From positions 49,583 to 113,582 of the forward strand of contig DATHYT010000068.1 of the NCBI GenBank assembly GCA_035459025.1: a stretch of 64,000 nt of DNA, in the 5' to 3' direction. This document shows, in pieces, positions 1 to 9,042 of the stretch. This stretch comes from JAABQT01 sp035459025 (GTDB taxonomy: Bacteria; Pseudomonadota; Gammaproteobacteria; Burkholderiales; SG8-39). The stretch's first letter is position 1; each line of letters starts with the position of its first letter. A model generated the notes under the pieces. It had not been told where the DNA came from. It did no database searches and saw only the letters and a program-made list of their open reading frames with translations. A program made the position numbers and the translations under genes.

Positions 1-876
1 TCGAAGAAATACCTGGCGCAGTTCGAGGCCAAGGGCGAGCTCGAGCTGAACGGCGCGCATCTCGCGCGCCGCGGCAAGGCGGCGATCCTCACCATGCGCA
101 ATCCGCGCTACTTGAACGCCGAGGACGAGACCACGCTCGACGGGATGGAGATCGCCGTCGACGTGGCGCTGCTCGATTCGAAGAGCGAGCTCTGCGTGCT
201 GCGCGGCGACACTGTCACGCACACCAAGCACGCCGGCAAGCGCGTCTTCGGCGCCGGCATCAACCTCACGCACTTGTACCAGGGCAAGATCCGCTACCTC
301 TGGTACCTGATCCGCGATCTGGGCTTCGTCAACAAGTTCTATCGCGGCCTCGCGCTGCCCGGCGTGCATCCGGAGGAAGACTCGATCGAGAAGCCCTGGG
401 TGGCGGCGGTGGAGAACTTCGCCATCGGCGGGCACTGCCAGATCCTGCTCACCATGGACTACGTGATCGCGGCGGAAGACGCGTACATGACGCTGCCCGC
501 GCGCAAGGAAGGCATCATCCCCGGCGCGGCGAACCTGCGGCTGCCGCGCTTCGTCGGCCCGCGCGTCGCGCGCCAGGCGATCCTCGCCGGGCGGCGGCTC
601 GATTGCGCCTCGCCCGAGGGGCGCAGGATCTGCGACGAGATCGTGCCCGAGACCGGCATGGACCCGGCGATCGACAGCCTGATCGCGCTGCTCACCGATT
701 CCGGCGTGGTGAGCGCGGCGGGCAACCGGCGGGCGCTGCGCTCGGGCGAGGAGCCGCTCGAGCAGTTCAGGAGATACATGGCCGTGTACGCGCGCGAGCA
801 GGCCGTGTGCCACTTCAGCCCGGCGCTGATCGCCAATCTGGAGAAGCACTGGGACGCGGCGAACCGGCGCGGCTGA
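1..876 (+). CDS. DpgC-like crotonase-fold dioxygenase, 3' part
   Basis: The frame is open from the first base of the window, so the start lies upstream; 291 codons are present. The sequence resembles (3,5-dihydroxyphenyl)acetyl-CoA 1,2-dioxygenase (DpgC), a cofactor-free oxygenase with the enoyl-CoA hydratase (crotonase) fold. Supporting blocks are FGAGINLTHLY, EKPWVAAVENFAIGGHCQ and EGIIPGAANLRLPRFVG, all in the order expected for that family. DpgC itself serves hydroxyphenylglycine precursor synthesis, but proteobacterial relatives often occur with aromatic acyl-CoA catabolism, so the substrate here is unknown. A plain enoyl-CoA hydratase is the alternative. The gene converges on the minus-strand hydrolase with one base between the stop codons. 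Confidence 0.7.
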   Translation, partial: SKKYLAQFEAKGELELNGAHLARRGKAAILTMRNPRYLNAEDETTLDGMEIAVDVALLDSKSELCVLRGDTVTHTKHAGKRVFGAGINLTHLYQGKIRYLWYLIRDLGFVNKFYRGLALPGVHPEEDSIEKPWVAAVENFAIGGHCQILLTMDYVIAAEDAYMTLPARKEGIIPGAANLRLPRFVGPRVARQAILAGRRLDCASPEGRRICDEIVPETGMDPAIDSLIALLTDSGVVSAAGNRRALRSGEEPLEQFRRYMAVYAREQAVCHFSPALIANLEKHWDAANRRG

Positions 877-877
877 T

Positions 878-1729
878 TCAGGCGAGCAGGAACTCCCGCA
901 CGACCGCGATCTGGTCCGCGTGCAGCAGCGTCGGCGCGTGGCCGATGCCGGGCAGCTCCACCAGCTTCGCCCGCGGCCCGCGCTCGGTCATCGCCTGCGC
1001 CGTCTCGCGCGTCAGCAGGTCCGACTGCGCGCCGCGGATCACCAGGGTCGGGCACGCCACCGCGTCCCACAGCTCCCACATCTCCAGGTCCTTGTCGGGC
1101 ATGTGCTTGCGGTAGGGCTCGGCGATCTTCGGGTCGTAGTGCAGGCGCCAGCTGCCGTCGGTGTTCTTCCGCAGCACCACTTCGGTGAGAAAGCGCCACT
1201 GCGCGTCCGTGTGCGGCCCGAACGGCGCCGACACCGCGCGCATCACCTTCTCCGCCGCCTCGATGGAAGGAAACGAAGGCGACTGACCGACGTACTGGCC
1301 GATCCGCTCGAGCGCCGCCTTCGCCACCACCGGCCCGGCGTCGTTCAGCACCAGCTTCGCCACCGGCGAGCCCTTCTGCGCGGCGAGCGCCATGCCGATG
1401 AGTCCCCCCATCGAGGTGCCCACCCACTGCACGCGCTCGACGTCGAGGCGCGCCACGAGCGTCACCATGTCCGAAACGTACTGCGGGATCTGGTAGAGCA
1501 TCGCGTCGGCGAGCCACTCGGAGTCGCCGCGCCCGGCGACGTCCGGGCACACCACGCGGTAGCGCCCGCAAAGCGCGCGCGCCAGGTTGTCGAAGTCGCG
1601 CGCGCAGCGCGTGAGGCCATGCACGCAGATCACGACGTCGGGATTGTGCGCCTCGCCCCACTCCAGGTAGGCCATGCGGTGCAGGCCCGCGCTCGAGGCG
1701 CACTGCACGCGCTTCTCGCGCGGCAGCAC
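878..1729 (-). CDS. alpha/beta-fold hydrolase
   Basis: A 283-residue single-domain alpha/beta hydrolase, probably a cytoplasmic esterase, lipase-like or C-C bond hydrolase. The oxyanion-hole HG is at residues 37-38, the nucleophile elbow GTSMGG places Ser at about 106, and the catalytic His lies in GIGHAPTL near the C-terminus. I chose the GTG at 1729 because it falls just after the upstream gene's stop codon and keeps the conserved VQCASSAGLHRMAY stretch; GTG at 1708 and ATG at 1675 are alternatives. It is the last gene of a minus-strand run that includes comEC, dodecin and a small unknown gene. Substrate cannot be told from sequence. Confidence 0.85.
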   Translation of the reverse strand: MLPREKRVQCASSAGLHRMAYLEWGEAHNPDVVICVHGLTRCARDFDNLARALCGRYRVVCPDVAGRGDSEWLADAMLYQIPQYVSDMVTLVARLDVERVQWVGTSMGGLIGMALAAQKGSPVAKLVLNDAGPVVAKAALERIGQYVGQSPSFPSIEAAEKVMRAVSAPFGPHTDAQWRFLTEVVLRKNTDGSWRLHYDPKIAEPYRKHMPDKDLEMWELWDAVACPTLVIRGAQSDLLTRETAQAMTERGPRAKLVELPGIGHAPTLLHADQIAVVREFLLA

Positions 1730-1731
1730 CG

Positions 1732-2043
1732 CTAGGCCGGGCCGCGGTCCCCGGTCCACTTGTCCACCAGCTTGCCCGCTTCGATCGCGGCGCCGCCGCG
1801 CGCGCCGTCCTTGTCCCACTCGACTTCCACGCGCAGCTCCTCGAAGGCGCGCGTCGCCTCGACGAACGCCGGGAACGGGATGCCGCGGGCGATCTCGAAG
1901 CGATACTCGAGCTCGCCGGGGCGGTGGTGCTCGGTGTAGTTCTCGGCGTCCATGTCGCGCACCATCAGGAAGCGCACGCGCTCGCGGAACTCCTCGAAGC
2001 GCCCGGCCGCGCCGGTGACGCGCACCACCGCCGTGAACGCCAT
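1732..2043 (-). CDS. conserved hypothetical protein, 103 aa
   Basis: I do not recognise a named family. The product is a small, soluble, charged protein rich in Glu, Arg and Phe, with no signal peptide or membrane segment. Its ATG overlaps the dodecin stop by one base (TGATG), and its own stop lies two bases before the GTG of the alpha/beta hydrolase. That spacing makes translational coupling in one transcript likely. Codon use matches the neighbours. It could be a small ligand-binding or regulatory protein, but nothing in the sequence shows a function. Confidence 0.7.
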   Translation of the reverse strand: MAFTAVVRVTGAAGRFEEFRERVRFLMVRDMDAENYTEHHRPGELEYRFEIARGIPFPAFVEATRAFEELRVEVEWDKDGARGGAAIEAGKLVDKWTGDRGPA

Positions 2044-2261
2044 CAGCCGCCGTACTTGAACGACAGCGACAGGCGCGCGCGGAACTGTGTCACCTTGCCG
2101 TCCTCCACCTTCACGTCGAGCTTGGTGACTTCCGCGATGCGCAGGTCGCGCAGCGAGCTGGCAGCGGTCTTCACCGCGTTCTTCGCCGCTTCTTCCCACG
2201 AATTGGGGCTGGTGCCGATTACGTCGGTGACCCGATAGACCGCGTTGTCGCCTTTGGCCAT
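2043..2261 (-). CDS. dodecin, flavin-binding storage protein
   Basis: A 72-residue protein matching the dodecin family: small dodecameric beta-alpha-beta-beta shells that bind riboflavin, FMN or FAD and buffer free flavin. Diagnostic features are the N-terminal VYRVTDVIGTSPNSWEEA block with the flavin-stacking Trp, the helix AAKNAVKTAASSLRDL, and the C-terminal RARLSLSFKY. The ATG at 2261 has a good GGAGG ribosome site 7 bases upstream, and a possible -10 (TACACT, minus strand, 2309-2304) lies further up. These suggest independent translation, even though the frame is continuous with the comEC reading frame, which has no stop before it. Confidence 0.9.
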   Translation of the reverse strand: MAKGDNAVYRVTDVIGTSPNSWEEAAKNAVKTAASSLRDLRIAEVTKLDVKVEDGKVTQFRARLSLSFKYGG

Positions 2262-4598
2262 GTGCGCCTCCTGGAAGTTGGACGGGAGAACCCCCGCGGG
2301 GCCAGTGTACGCCGGAGGCGCGGGGACGTGCCAGTAGCGCGCGCGGCGCGCGCGCTCGCGCTCGGCTGCGAGGCCCGCGGGAGACAGTCGCAGCGTGAGC
2401 GCCCCGTCGCGGTCGGTGCGCAGCAGCTGCGCGCCCGCTGCGGCATAGCGCGCCCGCACTTCGGCCGCGGGATGGCCGAAGCGGTTGCGATAGCCGGCCG
2501 AAGCCACTGCGAGGCGCGGGCGCACTGCGTCGACGAACGGCGCCGAGGACGAGCTGCGGCTGCCATGGTGCGGCACGAGGAGCGCATCGGCGCGCACCAC
2601 GCCGTCGCGCAAGAGCGCGAGCTCGGTGCCGCGCTCGATGTCGCCGGTGAGGAGCATCGCGCTGCCGTCCGTGCTCACCTTGAGCACGCAGCTTTCGTCG
2701 TTCCTGCGCCGCGCCGTGCGCCCCGGCGCCGGATGCAGTATTTCGAACCGCACGCCGTCCCACGTCCAGGACGTGCCGCGCTGGCAGCGTTTGGGCCCCG
2801 GTGCGAGCGCGAGCAGCGGGTGGCCATCGGGGAGCGAGTGCAGCAGCGCGTCCGCCTCGAAGCCTTCGAGAATCGAGCGCGCGCCGCCCACATGGTCGCT
2901 GTCGTCGTGCGTGAGCACCAGCGCGTCGAGCCGCGCCACGCCGAGCGCACGCAGCGCGGGCGCGACGATGCGCTCGCCACTGTCGGTCTCGCCGTAGGCG
3001 GGGCCTGCATCGTAGAGCAGCGCGTGGCGTTCGGTTCGTACCAGCACCGCGAGCCCCTGGCCCACGTCGAACGTGGTCACCCAGGCTTCGCCCGGCGCCG
3101 GCGCCGGCGGCGGCAGCGCGACCAGGGGCAGCATCAGCGCGAGGCCGGCGCCGCGCCACGGAAAGCCGCGCGGCATGAGAAGCCATGCTACGCCGGCGAG
3201 CGCGGTGAGCGTCGCCCAGAGCGGCGGAACGTGCTGCTGCCAGAGCGCTCCCGGGAGCGCCGCGCACCACTCGAGGTAGGCGAGGAGCCACTGCACCAGC
3301 CACTGCGCCGCGTGCAGCAGCGCGTCCACGGGCAGCACGGCGGCGGCGAGCGCGAGCGGCGTGATCACCGCCGATACGAGAGGAATGGCGAGCGCGTTGG
3401 CGAGCGGGCCCGCCACCGAGACCTGGGCGAAGAGGATCAGCGCCGCCGGCGCGAGGCCCACGGTGATGGCCCATTGCACCCGCAGCCACTGCCGCCAGCG
3501 CGGCTCGGGCTGCGTCCAGCCCGTGCCGACATGAAAGATCAGCGCCACCGCGCCGAACGAGAGCCAGAAGCCCGGCTGCAGCACGGCCCAGGGATCGAGC
3601 GCGCACACCAGGGCGAGCGCCAGCGCGAGCGTGCGCGCCGGCGAGGCGATGCGCCCGCTCCACAGCGCCAGCGCCACCACGCTCACCATATAGAAGGTGC
3701 GCTGCGCCGGCACGGCGAAGCCGGCAAGGAGCGTATAGGCGAACGCCGCGGCGATGGCGGTTGCGGCCCCCGCCTTTCGCGCCGGCAACGCGAGCGCCAG
3801 GCGCGGCACGCGCCGCCACAGTGCCGAGGCGAGCCACGCGGCGAGGCCCGAGACCAGCGTCACGTGCAGCCCCGAGATGCTCATCAGGTGCGTGACGCCG
3901 GTGCGGCTGAACAGGCGCCATTCCTCGTTGGCAATGGCGCGCTGCTCGCCCACCGCGAGCGCTGAAAGGATGCCAGCGGCGGGCGTCGCGCCGAGAACGG
4001 CGTGAAAGCGCACGCGCACTGCGGCGCGCGCCTGCGCGATGCGGTCGACGAAGCTGTTGCGTGCGCCGAGGCGCCGAGCGCTTTGCGGCGCGCGCACGTA
4101 GCCCGTGGCGCCGATGCCGCGCTCGGTGAGCCAGGCTTCGTAGTCGAAGCCGTGCGGGTTGAGCGGGCCGTGCGGGCGCTTCAGGCGCAGGGTGAGCAGC
4201 CAGCGCTCGCCCGGCTGCAGCTCGGGCGGCGGCTCGCCGGCCAGGTCCTCATACCAGAAGAGCAGGACCCTGCCGGGCAGTCGCGCGGTCGACGACTCGG
4301 GCTCGAACTCGAAGCGCAGGCCGCGCTCGGCGGCGGCGGGCAGCCCGGAAACGACGCCCGCCACCTCGACGTCCTTGCCTTCCAGCTCGGGCGCGAGGCG
4401 GTCGGCGAGGCGCAGGTGCGCGGCTCCCGCCGCCCACAGGAAACCTGCGGCGAATGCCGCGGGCACGACGAGCGCGCGCCGCCACGCGGCGAGCGCCGCG
4501 CAGGCCGGCAGCGCGCCGAGCCAAGCGAGCGCGGGCAGCGCCGCCTGCTGCTGCAGGAGCAGCACCCCGGCGGTGAAGGCGAGCGCGGCCGCGGTCAT
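2043..4598 (-). CDS. comEC: DNA internalization protein ComEC/Rec2, reading in frame into dodecin
   Basis: ComEC forms the inner-membrane channel for single-stranded DNA during natural transformation. About residues 1-779 (2262-4598) show the family layout: N-terminal hydrophobic helices and DUF4131-like soluble part, a central polytopic competence domain with the motif GVTHLMSISGLHVTLVSG, and a C-terminal metallo-beta-lactamase-like domain with THDDSDHVGG near residue 560 and PHHGS. That length is normal for the family. No stop codon follows: the frame passes through a spacer-like stretch and then through the whole 72-residue dodecin, giving an 851-codon frame. A natural fusion, a lost stop codon and a sequence error are all possible. 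The start ATG at 4598 is the first residue of the expected hydrophobic N-terminus. Confidence 0.88.
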   Translation of the reverse strand: MTAAALAFTAGVLLLQQQAALPALAWLGALPACAALAAWRRALVVPAAFAAGFLWAAGAAHLRLADRLAPELEGKDVEVAGVVSGLPAAAERGLRFEFEPESSTARLPGRVLLFWYEDLAGEPPPELQPGERWLLTLRLKRPHGPLNPHGFDYEAWLTERGIGATGYVRAPQSARRLGARNSFVDRIAQARAAVRVRFHAVLGATPAAGILSALAVGEQRAIANEEWRLFSRTGVTHLMSISGLHVTLVSGLAAWLASALWRRVPRLALALPARKAGAATAIAAAFAYTLLAGFAVPAQRTFYMVSVVALALWSGRIASPARTLALALALVCALDPWAVLQPGFWLSFGAVALIFHVGTGWTQPEPRWRQWLRVQWAITVGLAPAALILFAQVSVAGPLANALAIPLVSAVITPLALAAAVLPVDALLHAAQWLVQWLLAYLEWCAALPGALWQQHVPPLWATLTALAGVAWLLMPRGFPWRGAGLALMLPLVALPPPAPAPGEAWVTTFDVGQGLAVLVRTERHALLYDAGPAYGETDSGERIVAPALRALGVARLDALVLTHDDSDHVGGARSILEGFEADALLHSLPDGHPLLALAPGPKRCQRGTSWTWDGVRFEILHPAPGRTARRRNDESCVLKVSTDGSAMLLTGDIERGTELALLRDGVVRADALLVPHHGSRSSSSAPFVDAVRPRLAVASAGYRNRFGHPAAEVRARYAAAGAQLLRTDRDGALTLRLSPAGLAAERERARRARYWHVPAPPAYTGPAGVLPSNFQEAHMAKGDNAVYRVTDVIGTSPNSWEEAAKNAVKTAASSLRDLRIAEVTKLDVKVEDGKVTQFRARLSLSFKYGG

Positions 4599-4599
4599 C

Positions 4600-4605
4600 T
4601 AGAAT
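4600..4605 (+). promoter_or_regulatory. possible -10 box for the DUF2062 gene
   Basis: TAGAAT sits 29 bases before the ATG at 4635, just past the divergent comEC start. A good -35 is not obvious, so the call rests on the hexamer and its position between divergent genes. Confidence 0.35.
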
Positions 4606-4634
4606 CAACGCGCCGGCGACGCGCCGGATGACCG

Positions 4635-5186
4635 ATGCCACGCAAGTTCTTCCGCAAGTACCTGCCGAGCGCCGACGAAGTGCGCGGCAACCGCCTCGCG
4701 GCCCTGTTCGGCAAGTTGCTGCACGACCCGAACTTGTGGCACCTCAACCGCGATTCGGTGGCCGGCGCGGTGGCGATCGGGCTGTTCGCGGGCCTCGTGC
4801 CGGGGCCGCTGCAGATGCTGGCCGCACTCGCCCTCGCCATTCCCTTCCGGCGCAACCTGCCGGTGGCGCTGCTGACGACCTTCTACACCAACCCGCTCAC
4901 CATCGTGCCGCTCTACGTGCTCGCCTACGGCTACGGCAGCCTGCTCCTCGGACGCGACGTGAGGCGGCTGCCCGTCGAGCCGTTCGAGATGGACTGGGCG
5001 AACTTCTTCGACTCGATGGCGCGGCTCGCCGACTGGACGCTCGCGCTCGGCAAGCCGCTCGCGCTCGGGCTGGTGGCGCTCGCGCTGACGCTCGCCGTGC
5101 TGGGATACCTGCTCGTGCAGCTCGGCTGGCGCGCCTACGTGGTGCTCGCCTGGCGCGCGCGCCGCGAGAAGCGGAGGCGCCGGTGA
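4635..5186 (+). CDS. DUF2062 domain membrane protein
   Basis: A 183-residue inner-membrane protein of the DUF2062 family. Two or three hydrophobic helices carry the family signature around AGAVAIGLFAGLVPGP and TTFYTNPLTIVPLY, and the N- and C-terminal tails are basic (C-terminus RREKRRRR). The family has no firmly established role and is often found near envelope genes. It is divergent from comEC with about 36 bases between starts. The stop overlaps the GTG of the next gene, so the two are probably translated together. Confidence 0.85.
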   Translation: MPRKFFRKYLPSADEVRGNRLAALFGKLLHDPNLWHLNRDSVAGAVAIGLFAGLVPGPLQMLAALALAIPFRRNLPVALLTTFYTNPLTIVPLYVLAYGYGSLLLGRDVRRLPVEPFEMDWANFFDSMARLADWTLALGKPLALGLVALALTLAVLGYLLVQLGWRAYVVLAWRARREKRRRR

Positions 5187-5485
5187 CGCACGCGGAGTTC
5201 GTCGCCGCCTATCGCGAAGGGCGGCTCAAGGTACAGGTGGATCGCGAGGCTGCGGCGCGCCATGTCTCAGCGCGGCTCATGCTGCCCGTCGTGCTGCTGC
5301 CCTTGCTCGGGATCGCCGTGGCGCTGGCGCTGGTGGGCCACTACGTGATCGGGGGACTGGTGTTCGCGGCCGCGCTCGGCCTGCGCTTTGCAGTGCGCCG
5401 CACCGCCCCCGGCTTCGTCCTGCAGCGCGCCCTCGCCGACGAACCCTTCTACGCCGAAGCCGTCGCCTCGCGACTACTTAAATAG
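5183..5485 (+). CDS. small hypothetical membrane protein
   Basis: A 100-residue protein starting with GTG at 5183, overlapping the DUF2062 stop (GTGA). A short polar N-terminus (THAEFVAAYREGRLKVQVDRE) precedes two adjacent hydrophobic segments at about residues 32-70. I do not recognise the family. The final codons (CTT AAA TAG) fall inside the left arm of a 31-base inverted repeat, so the present C-terminus LLK and the stop codon are supplied by that repeat. The original end of the protein may have been different. Confidence 0.65.
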   Translation: MTHAEFVAAYREGRLKVQVDREAAARHVSARLMLPVVLLPLLGIAVALALVGHYVIGGLVFAAALGLRFAVRRTAPGFVLQRALADEPFYAEAVASRLLK

Positions 5486-5551
5486 GGACAGACCTCATTT
5501 TTCTTTTCGTATATGCAGTCGCGTATCAAGAAAGAAAAATGAGGTCTGTCC

Positions 5552-5561
<10 letters not shown>
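5476..5561. repeat. 31-base perfect inverted repeat between convergent genes
   Basis: Arms at 5476-5506 and 5531-5561 are perfect inverted copies, starting ACTTAAATAGGGACAGACC and running into a T-rich end. A 24-base spacer at 5507-5530 separates them. The stop codons of both converging genes (plus-strand small membrane gene and minus-strand lolD) are the TAG inside ACTTAAATAGGG. The element is AT-rich compared with the surroundings. It resembles the extragenic palindromes built around GGGACAGACC that are scattered in proteobacterial genomes and are often linked to REP-type transposases; that link is from memory and not shown here. It may also act as a two-way terminator. Confidence 0.85.
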
Positions 5562-6215
<654 letters not shown>

Positions 6216-6223
<8 letters not shown>

Positions 6224-7457
6224 AGCGCAGCGCCTCCGCCGGATTGACGCGCGAGGCGCGCCAGCTCGGATACAGCGTGGCGACAAGCGACAGCACGAGC
6301 GACACCGCGCACACGATCGCCACGTCCATAAACTCGACCTTCGAGGGCAGGTCCGGGATCTGGTAGACGTCCTTCGACAGGAACTTGAAGCCGAGCACCG
6401 TCTCGAGCGCGGGAACGACGACGTCGACATTGAAGGCGAGCGCGAGGCCGCCAGCGAAGCCGAGCAGCGTGCCGATGACGCCAATCACGCTGCCCTGCAC
6501 GATGAAGATCTGCATCACGGAGCGCGGCGCCGCGCCGAGGGTGCGCAGGATGGCGATGTCGGCCTGCTTGTCGGTCACCAGCATCACCAGCGTCGACACG
6601 ACGTTGAAGGCGGCCACGGTGATGATCAGCACCATGATGATGAAGATCATGCGCTTTTCGATCTCGATGGCGCGGAACAGATTCGGGTTGGCCCGCGTCC
6701 AGTCGGAGGCTTCCAGGCCGCGCTCGGAACGCAGCGTGATCTCGCGCGCGACCCCGCGTGCCTCGAGGGGGTCGTCGAGCTTCAAGCGCACGCCCGACAC
6801 CGCGTCGCCGATCTGGTACAGGCGCTGCGCGTCGGCGAGGTGGATGAGGGCGAGCGCGGCGTCGGCTTCCGCGTAGCCGACGTCGAAGATGCCGACCACC
6901 GTGAACTGCTTGAGCCGCGGGATCACGCCCGCCGGGGTGACGCTGCCGCGCGGGATGATGAGCACCAGCTTGTCGTCGATGTAGGTGCGCAGCGCGCGCG
7001 CCAGGTCGCCGCCGATCACGACGCCGAACTCGTCCGCCCGCAGCGCCTCGAGGCTGCCGGCGCGCATGTGCTGCGCGATGTCGGTGACCCGCGACTCCGG
7101 CCCCGGCAGGATGCCGCGTCCCAGCACGCCGCGCGCGGCGCCGCTCACCGTGACCATGGCCTGGCCGTGCACGTACGGCGCGCTCGCCTGCACGCGCGGC
7201 AGCGCCGCGACCTCCTGGGCCACGCCCTCCCAGTCGGCGAGCCCGCCGCGCGGGTCGTACACCTGCACGTGCGAGGCCACGCCGAGGATGCGCGTGCGGA
7301 TCTCCTCCTGGAAGCCGTTCATCACCGACAGCACCACGATCAGCGCCGCCACGCCGAGCCCGATCCCGGCCATCGAGATGAGCGAGATGAAGCTGATGAA
7401 GTGGTTGCGCCGCTTGGCGCGGGTGTAGCGCAGGCCGACGAGGAGTTCGTACCGCAC
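6216..7457 (-). CDS. lolC: lipoprotein-releasing system permease LolC/LolE family
   Basis: A 413-residue inner-membrane permease partner of LolD. It has an N-terminal helix after the motif RYTRAKRRNHFISFISLISM, a large periplasmic MacB-like domain (about residues 45-260), and three C-terminal helices of the FtsX type, with the conserved loop ILRTLGAAPRSVMQIF. Only one permease gene is present next to lolD, the arrangement common in betaproteobacteria, where one LolC/E-like protein (LolF type) may serve as homodimer. The start is GTG at 7457. A minus-strand -10-like TAGTAT at 7475-7470 precedes it. Confidence 0.9.
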
Positions 7458-7469
7458 GGGGCCACGAGA

Positions 7470-7479
7470 ATACTACAAT
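7470..7479. promoter_or_regulatory. overlapping divergent -10-like boxes
   Basis: Minus-strand TAGTAT (7475-7470) lies 12 bases before the lolC GTG. Plus-strand TACAAT (7474-7479) lies 7 bases before the ATG at 7487. The two hexamers overlap, so the divergent promoters would compete. The plus-strand spacing fits a leaderless message. No convincing -35 is visible. Confidence 0.4.
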
Positions 7480-7486
7480 CGCTGCG

Positions 7487-7948
7487 ATGGACCCCGACGA
7501 TGCCGCGGCGCTGGCGCGGCTGCTGCGCACCGGGCGCGTGGCGCACCTCGGCACGCTGCGCCAGGGCGCGCCGCTTGCGTCGATGACGCTGTATCTCGCG
7601 GCGCCCGACTTCAGCGCCTGCTACGTGCACGTGAGCCGCCTCGCCTGGCACACGCAGGACATGCAGGCCGATCCGCGCGTCGCGCTGTCGGTGTCCGAAA
7701 CCGACGACGGCCGCGAGGACCCGTTCACGCTTGCACGCGTCACGATCCGCGGCGTGGCCGAGGCGCTCGGCGCCGAGCCTGGACTGACGCAGGCGTGGCT
7801 GGCGCGCTTCCCGGCCCAGGCCGTGAACTTCGAGCTCGGCGACTTTTCCTTCTGGCGCATCGTGCCGCACGACGCGCGCTTCGTCGCCGGGTTCGGGCGC
7901 ATCCACAACCTCTCGGCCGCCGAGCTCGCCGCGGCGGCGCGCGTGTGA
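7487..7948 (+). CDS. pyridoxamine 5'-phosphate oxidase-like FMN-binding protein
   Basis: A 153-residue split-barrel flavoprotein of the pyridoxamine-phosphate oxidase/HugZ-like superfamily. The typical N-terminal LLRTGRVAHLGTL strand and the sequence ADPRVALSVSE are present, and the C-terminal GFGRIHNL resembles the HugZ-type group, some of which act on heme. Substrate and activity are not shown by sequence. It is divergent from lolC and its stop overlaps the GTG of the next gene (GTGTGA). Confidence 0.8.
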   Translation: MDPDDAAALARLLRTGRVAHLGTLRQGAPLASMTLYLAAPDFSACYVHVSRLAWHTQDMQADPRVALSVSETDDGREDPFTLARVTIRGVAEALGAEPGLTQAWLARFPAQAVNFELGDFSFWRIVPHDARFVAGFGRIHNLSAAELAAAARV

Positions 7949-8415
7949 GCGCGCTCCTCGCCCTCGCCCTCGCGGCGGCGCCCTGCGCGGTCGAGCCCGA
8001 GTGGCGCAACGAGGGCGTGGTGCAGCTTCTGCCCGCCTGCGCGCCGGGGTACACGCCGACGCTGGAAGGCGTGCGCACGGCGCTGCGCCAGGCGGGCCGG
8101 CGCGGGGAGCTCGTCGTCGGCTTCGGGCGCGTGGCGCACTACCCGTGGCTGTCGTCGTTCCTCGCGCGCCAGGCCTCAGCGTCGCGCCACTGGCCCGAGG
8201 AGCGCGCCGCGCCCGAGGGCTACGTCACGCGGGCCCTCATGGGCATGCCGGAGTTCACGGCGCTCTTCGATCCGGCATGGCGCATCGCGAGCATCGTGGT
8301 GCAGGACGTGCGCACGAAGCCGGCCGCCGAGCTCGACCTGCCGCAGGGCCATCCGCTGCCGCCGGACTTCCTGCTGCCGTACGATGCGGAGCTCGTCGTG
8401 ACGCTGGTGCGCTGA
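7945..8415 (+). CDS. hypothetical exported protein
   Basis: The 156-residue product begins with a short hydrophobic stretch (SALLALALAAAPCAV) that looks like a signal peptide cleaved near Ala-Pro-Cys or a few residues later. The rest is soluble, with no family I recognise. GTG at 7945 overlaps the stop of the preceding flavoprotein gene, so coupling is likely. The next gene (GST) starts two bases after its stop. Its envelope location is an inference from the N-terminus only. Confidence 0.65.
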   Translation: MSALLALALAAAPCAVEPEWRNEGVVQLLPACAPGYTPTLEGVRTALRQAGRRGELVVGFGRVAHYPWLSSFLARQASASRHWPEERAAPEGYVTRALMGMPEFTALFDPAWRIASIVVQDVRTKPAAELDLPQGHPLPPDFLLPYDAELVVTLVR

Positions 8416-8416
8416 C

Positions 8417-9016
8417 ATGGTGACGGTCTATGGCATGGCGGACTCGGGCAACTGCTACAAGGTGAAGCTCGCGCTCGAGCAGCTGAAGCTCCCCTACCAG
8501 TGGATCGAGGTGAGCACCACCAGGGGCGAAACGCGCACCCGGGAGTTCCTCGCGCGCAACCCGAACGGCCAGGTGCCGACGCTGCAGCTCGAGGACGGCG
8601 CATACCTGCCCGAGTCGGGCGCGATCCTTTGGTACCTCGCCGAGGGCACCCCGCTCCTGCCCGCCGAGCGCCTCGCGCGCGCGCGCGTGCTGCAGTGGAT
8701 GTTCTTCGAGCAGTACAGCCACGAGCCGTGCATCGCGGTGGCGCGCTCGATCCTGCGCTACCAGCCGCCCGACTCGCCGCGCCGTGCCGAGCTGCCGCGG
8801 CTGCAGGAGCGCGGGCACAAGGCGCTCGGCGTGATGGCGCAGCAGCTGGAGAAGTCGGATTTCTTCGCCGGGTCGAAGTACTCGATCGCCGACATCGCGC
8901 TCTACGCCTACACGCACTGCGCGGCTGATGGCGGCTTCGAGCTCAAGCGCTACCCGGCGGTGCTCGCCTGGCTGATGCGCGTGAAATCGCAGCCGGGGCA
9001 CGTGCCGCTCGGCTAG
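8417..9016 (+). CDS. glutathione S-transferase family protein
   Basis: A 199-residue cytosolic GST. The N-terminal thioredoxin-like domain (about 1-78) has the start MVTVYGMADSGNCYKVKLAL with a Ser/Cys in the catalytic position, the cis-Pro in NGQVPTL and the glutathione gamma-glutamyl site ESGAIL. The helical C-terminal domain holds the conserved SIADIALYAY capping box. Substrate is unknown; beta-type bacterial GSTs handle electrophiles and peroxides. It follows the exported protein by one base and is followed by a new promoter-like region. Confidence 0.9.
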   Translation: MVTVYGMADSGNCYKVKLALEQLKLPYQWIEVSTTRGETRTREFLARNPNGQVPTLQLEDGAYLPESGAILWYLAEGTPLLPAERLARARVLQWMFFEQYSHEPCIAVARSILRYQPPDSPRRAELPRLQERGHKALGVMAQQLEKSDFFAGSKYSIADIALYAYTHCAADGGFELKRYPAVLAWLMRVKSQPGHVPLG

Positions 9017-9025
9017 CTTTTGCGG

Positions 9026-9031
9026 TAGAGT
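9026..9031 (+). promoter_or_regulatory. possible -10 box before the exonuclease gene
   Basis: TAGAGT ends 11 bases before the ATG at 9043, so the predicted 5' leader would be only a few bases. No clear -35 is seen. Confidence 0.3.
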
Positions 9032-9042
9032 CGCAGTACTGG

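Noticed and set aside
459..1703. Long minus-strand frame (414 codons) overlapping the dioxygenase gene and the hydrolase
   Set aside because: It is Arg/Ala-rich with no motif, and lies over two clear genes; a normal shadow frame in GC-rich DNA.
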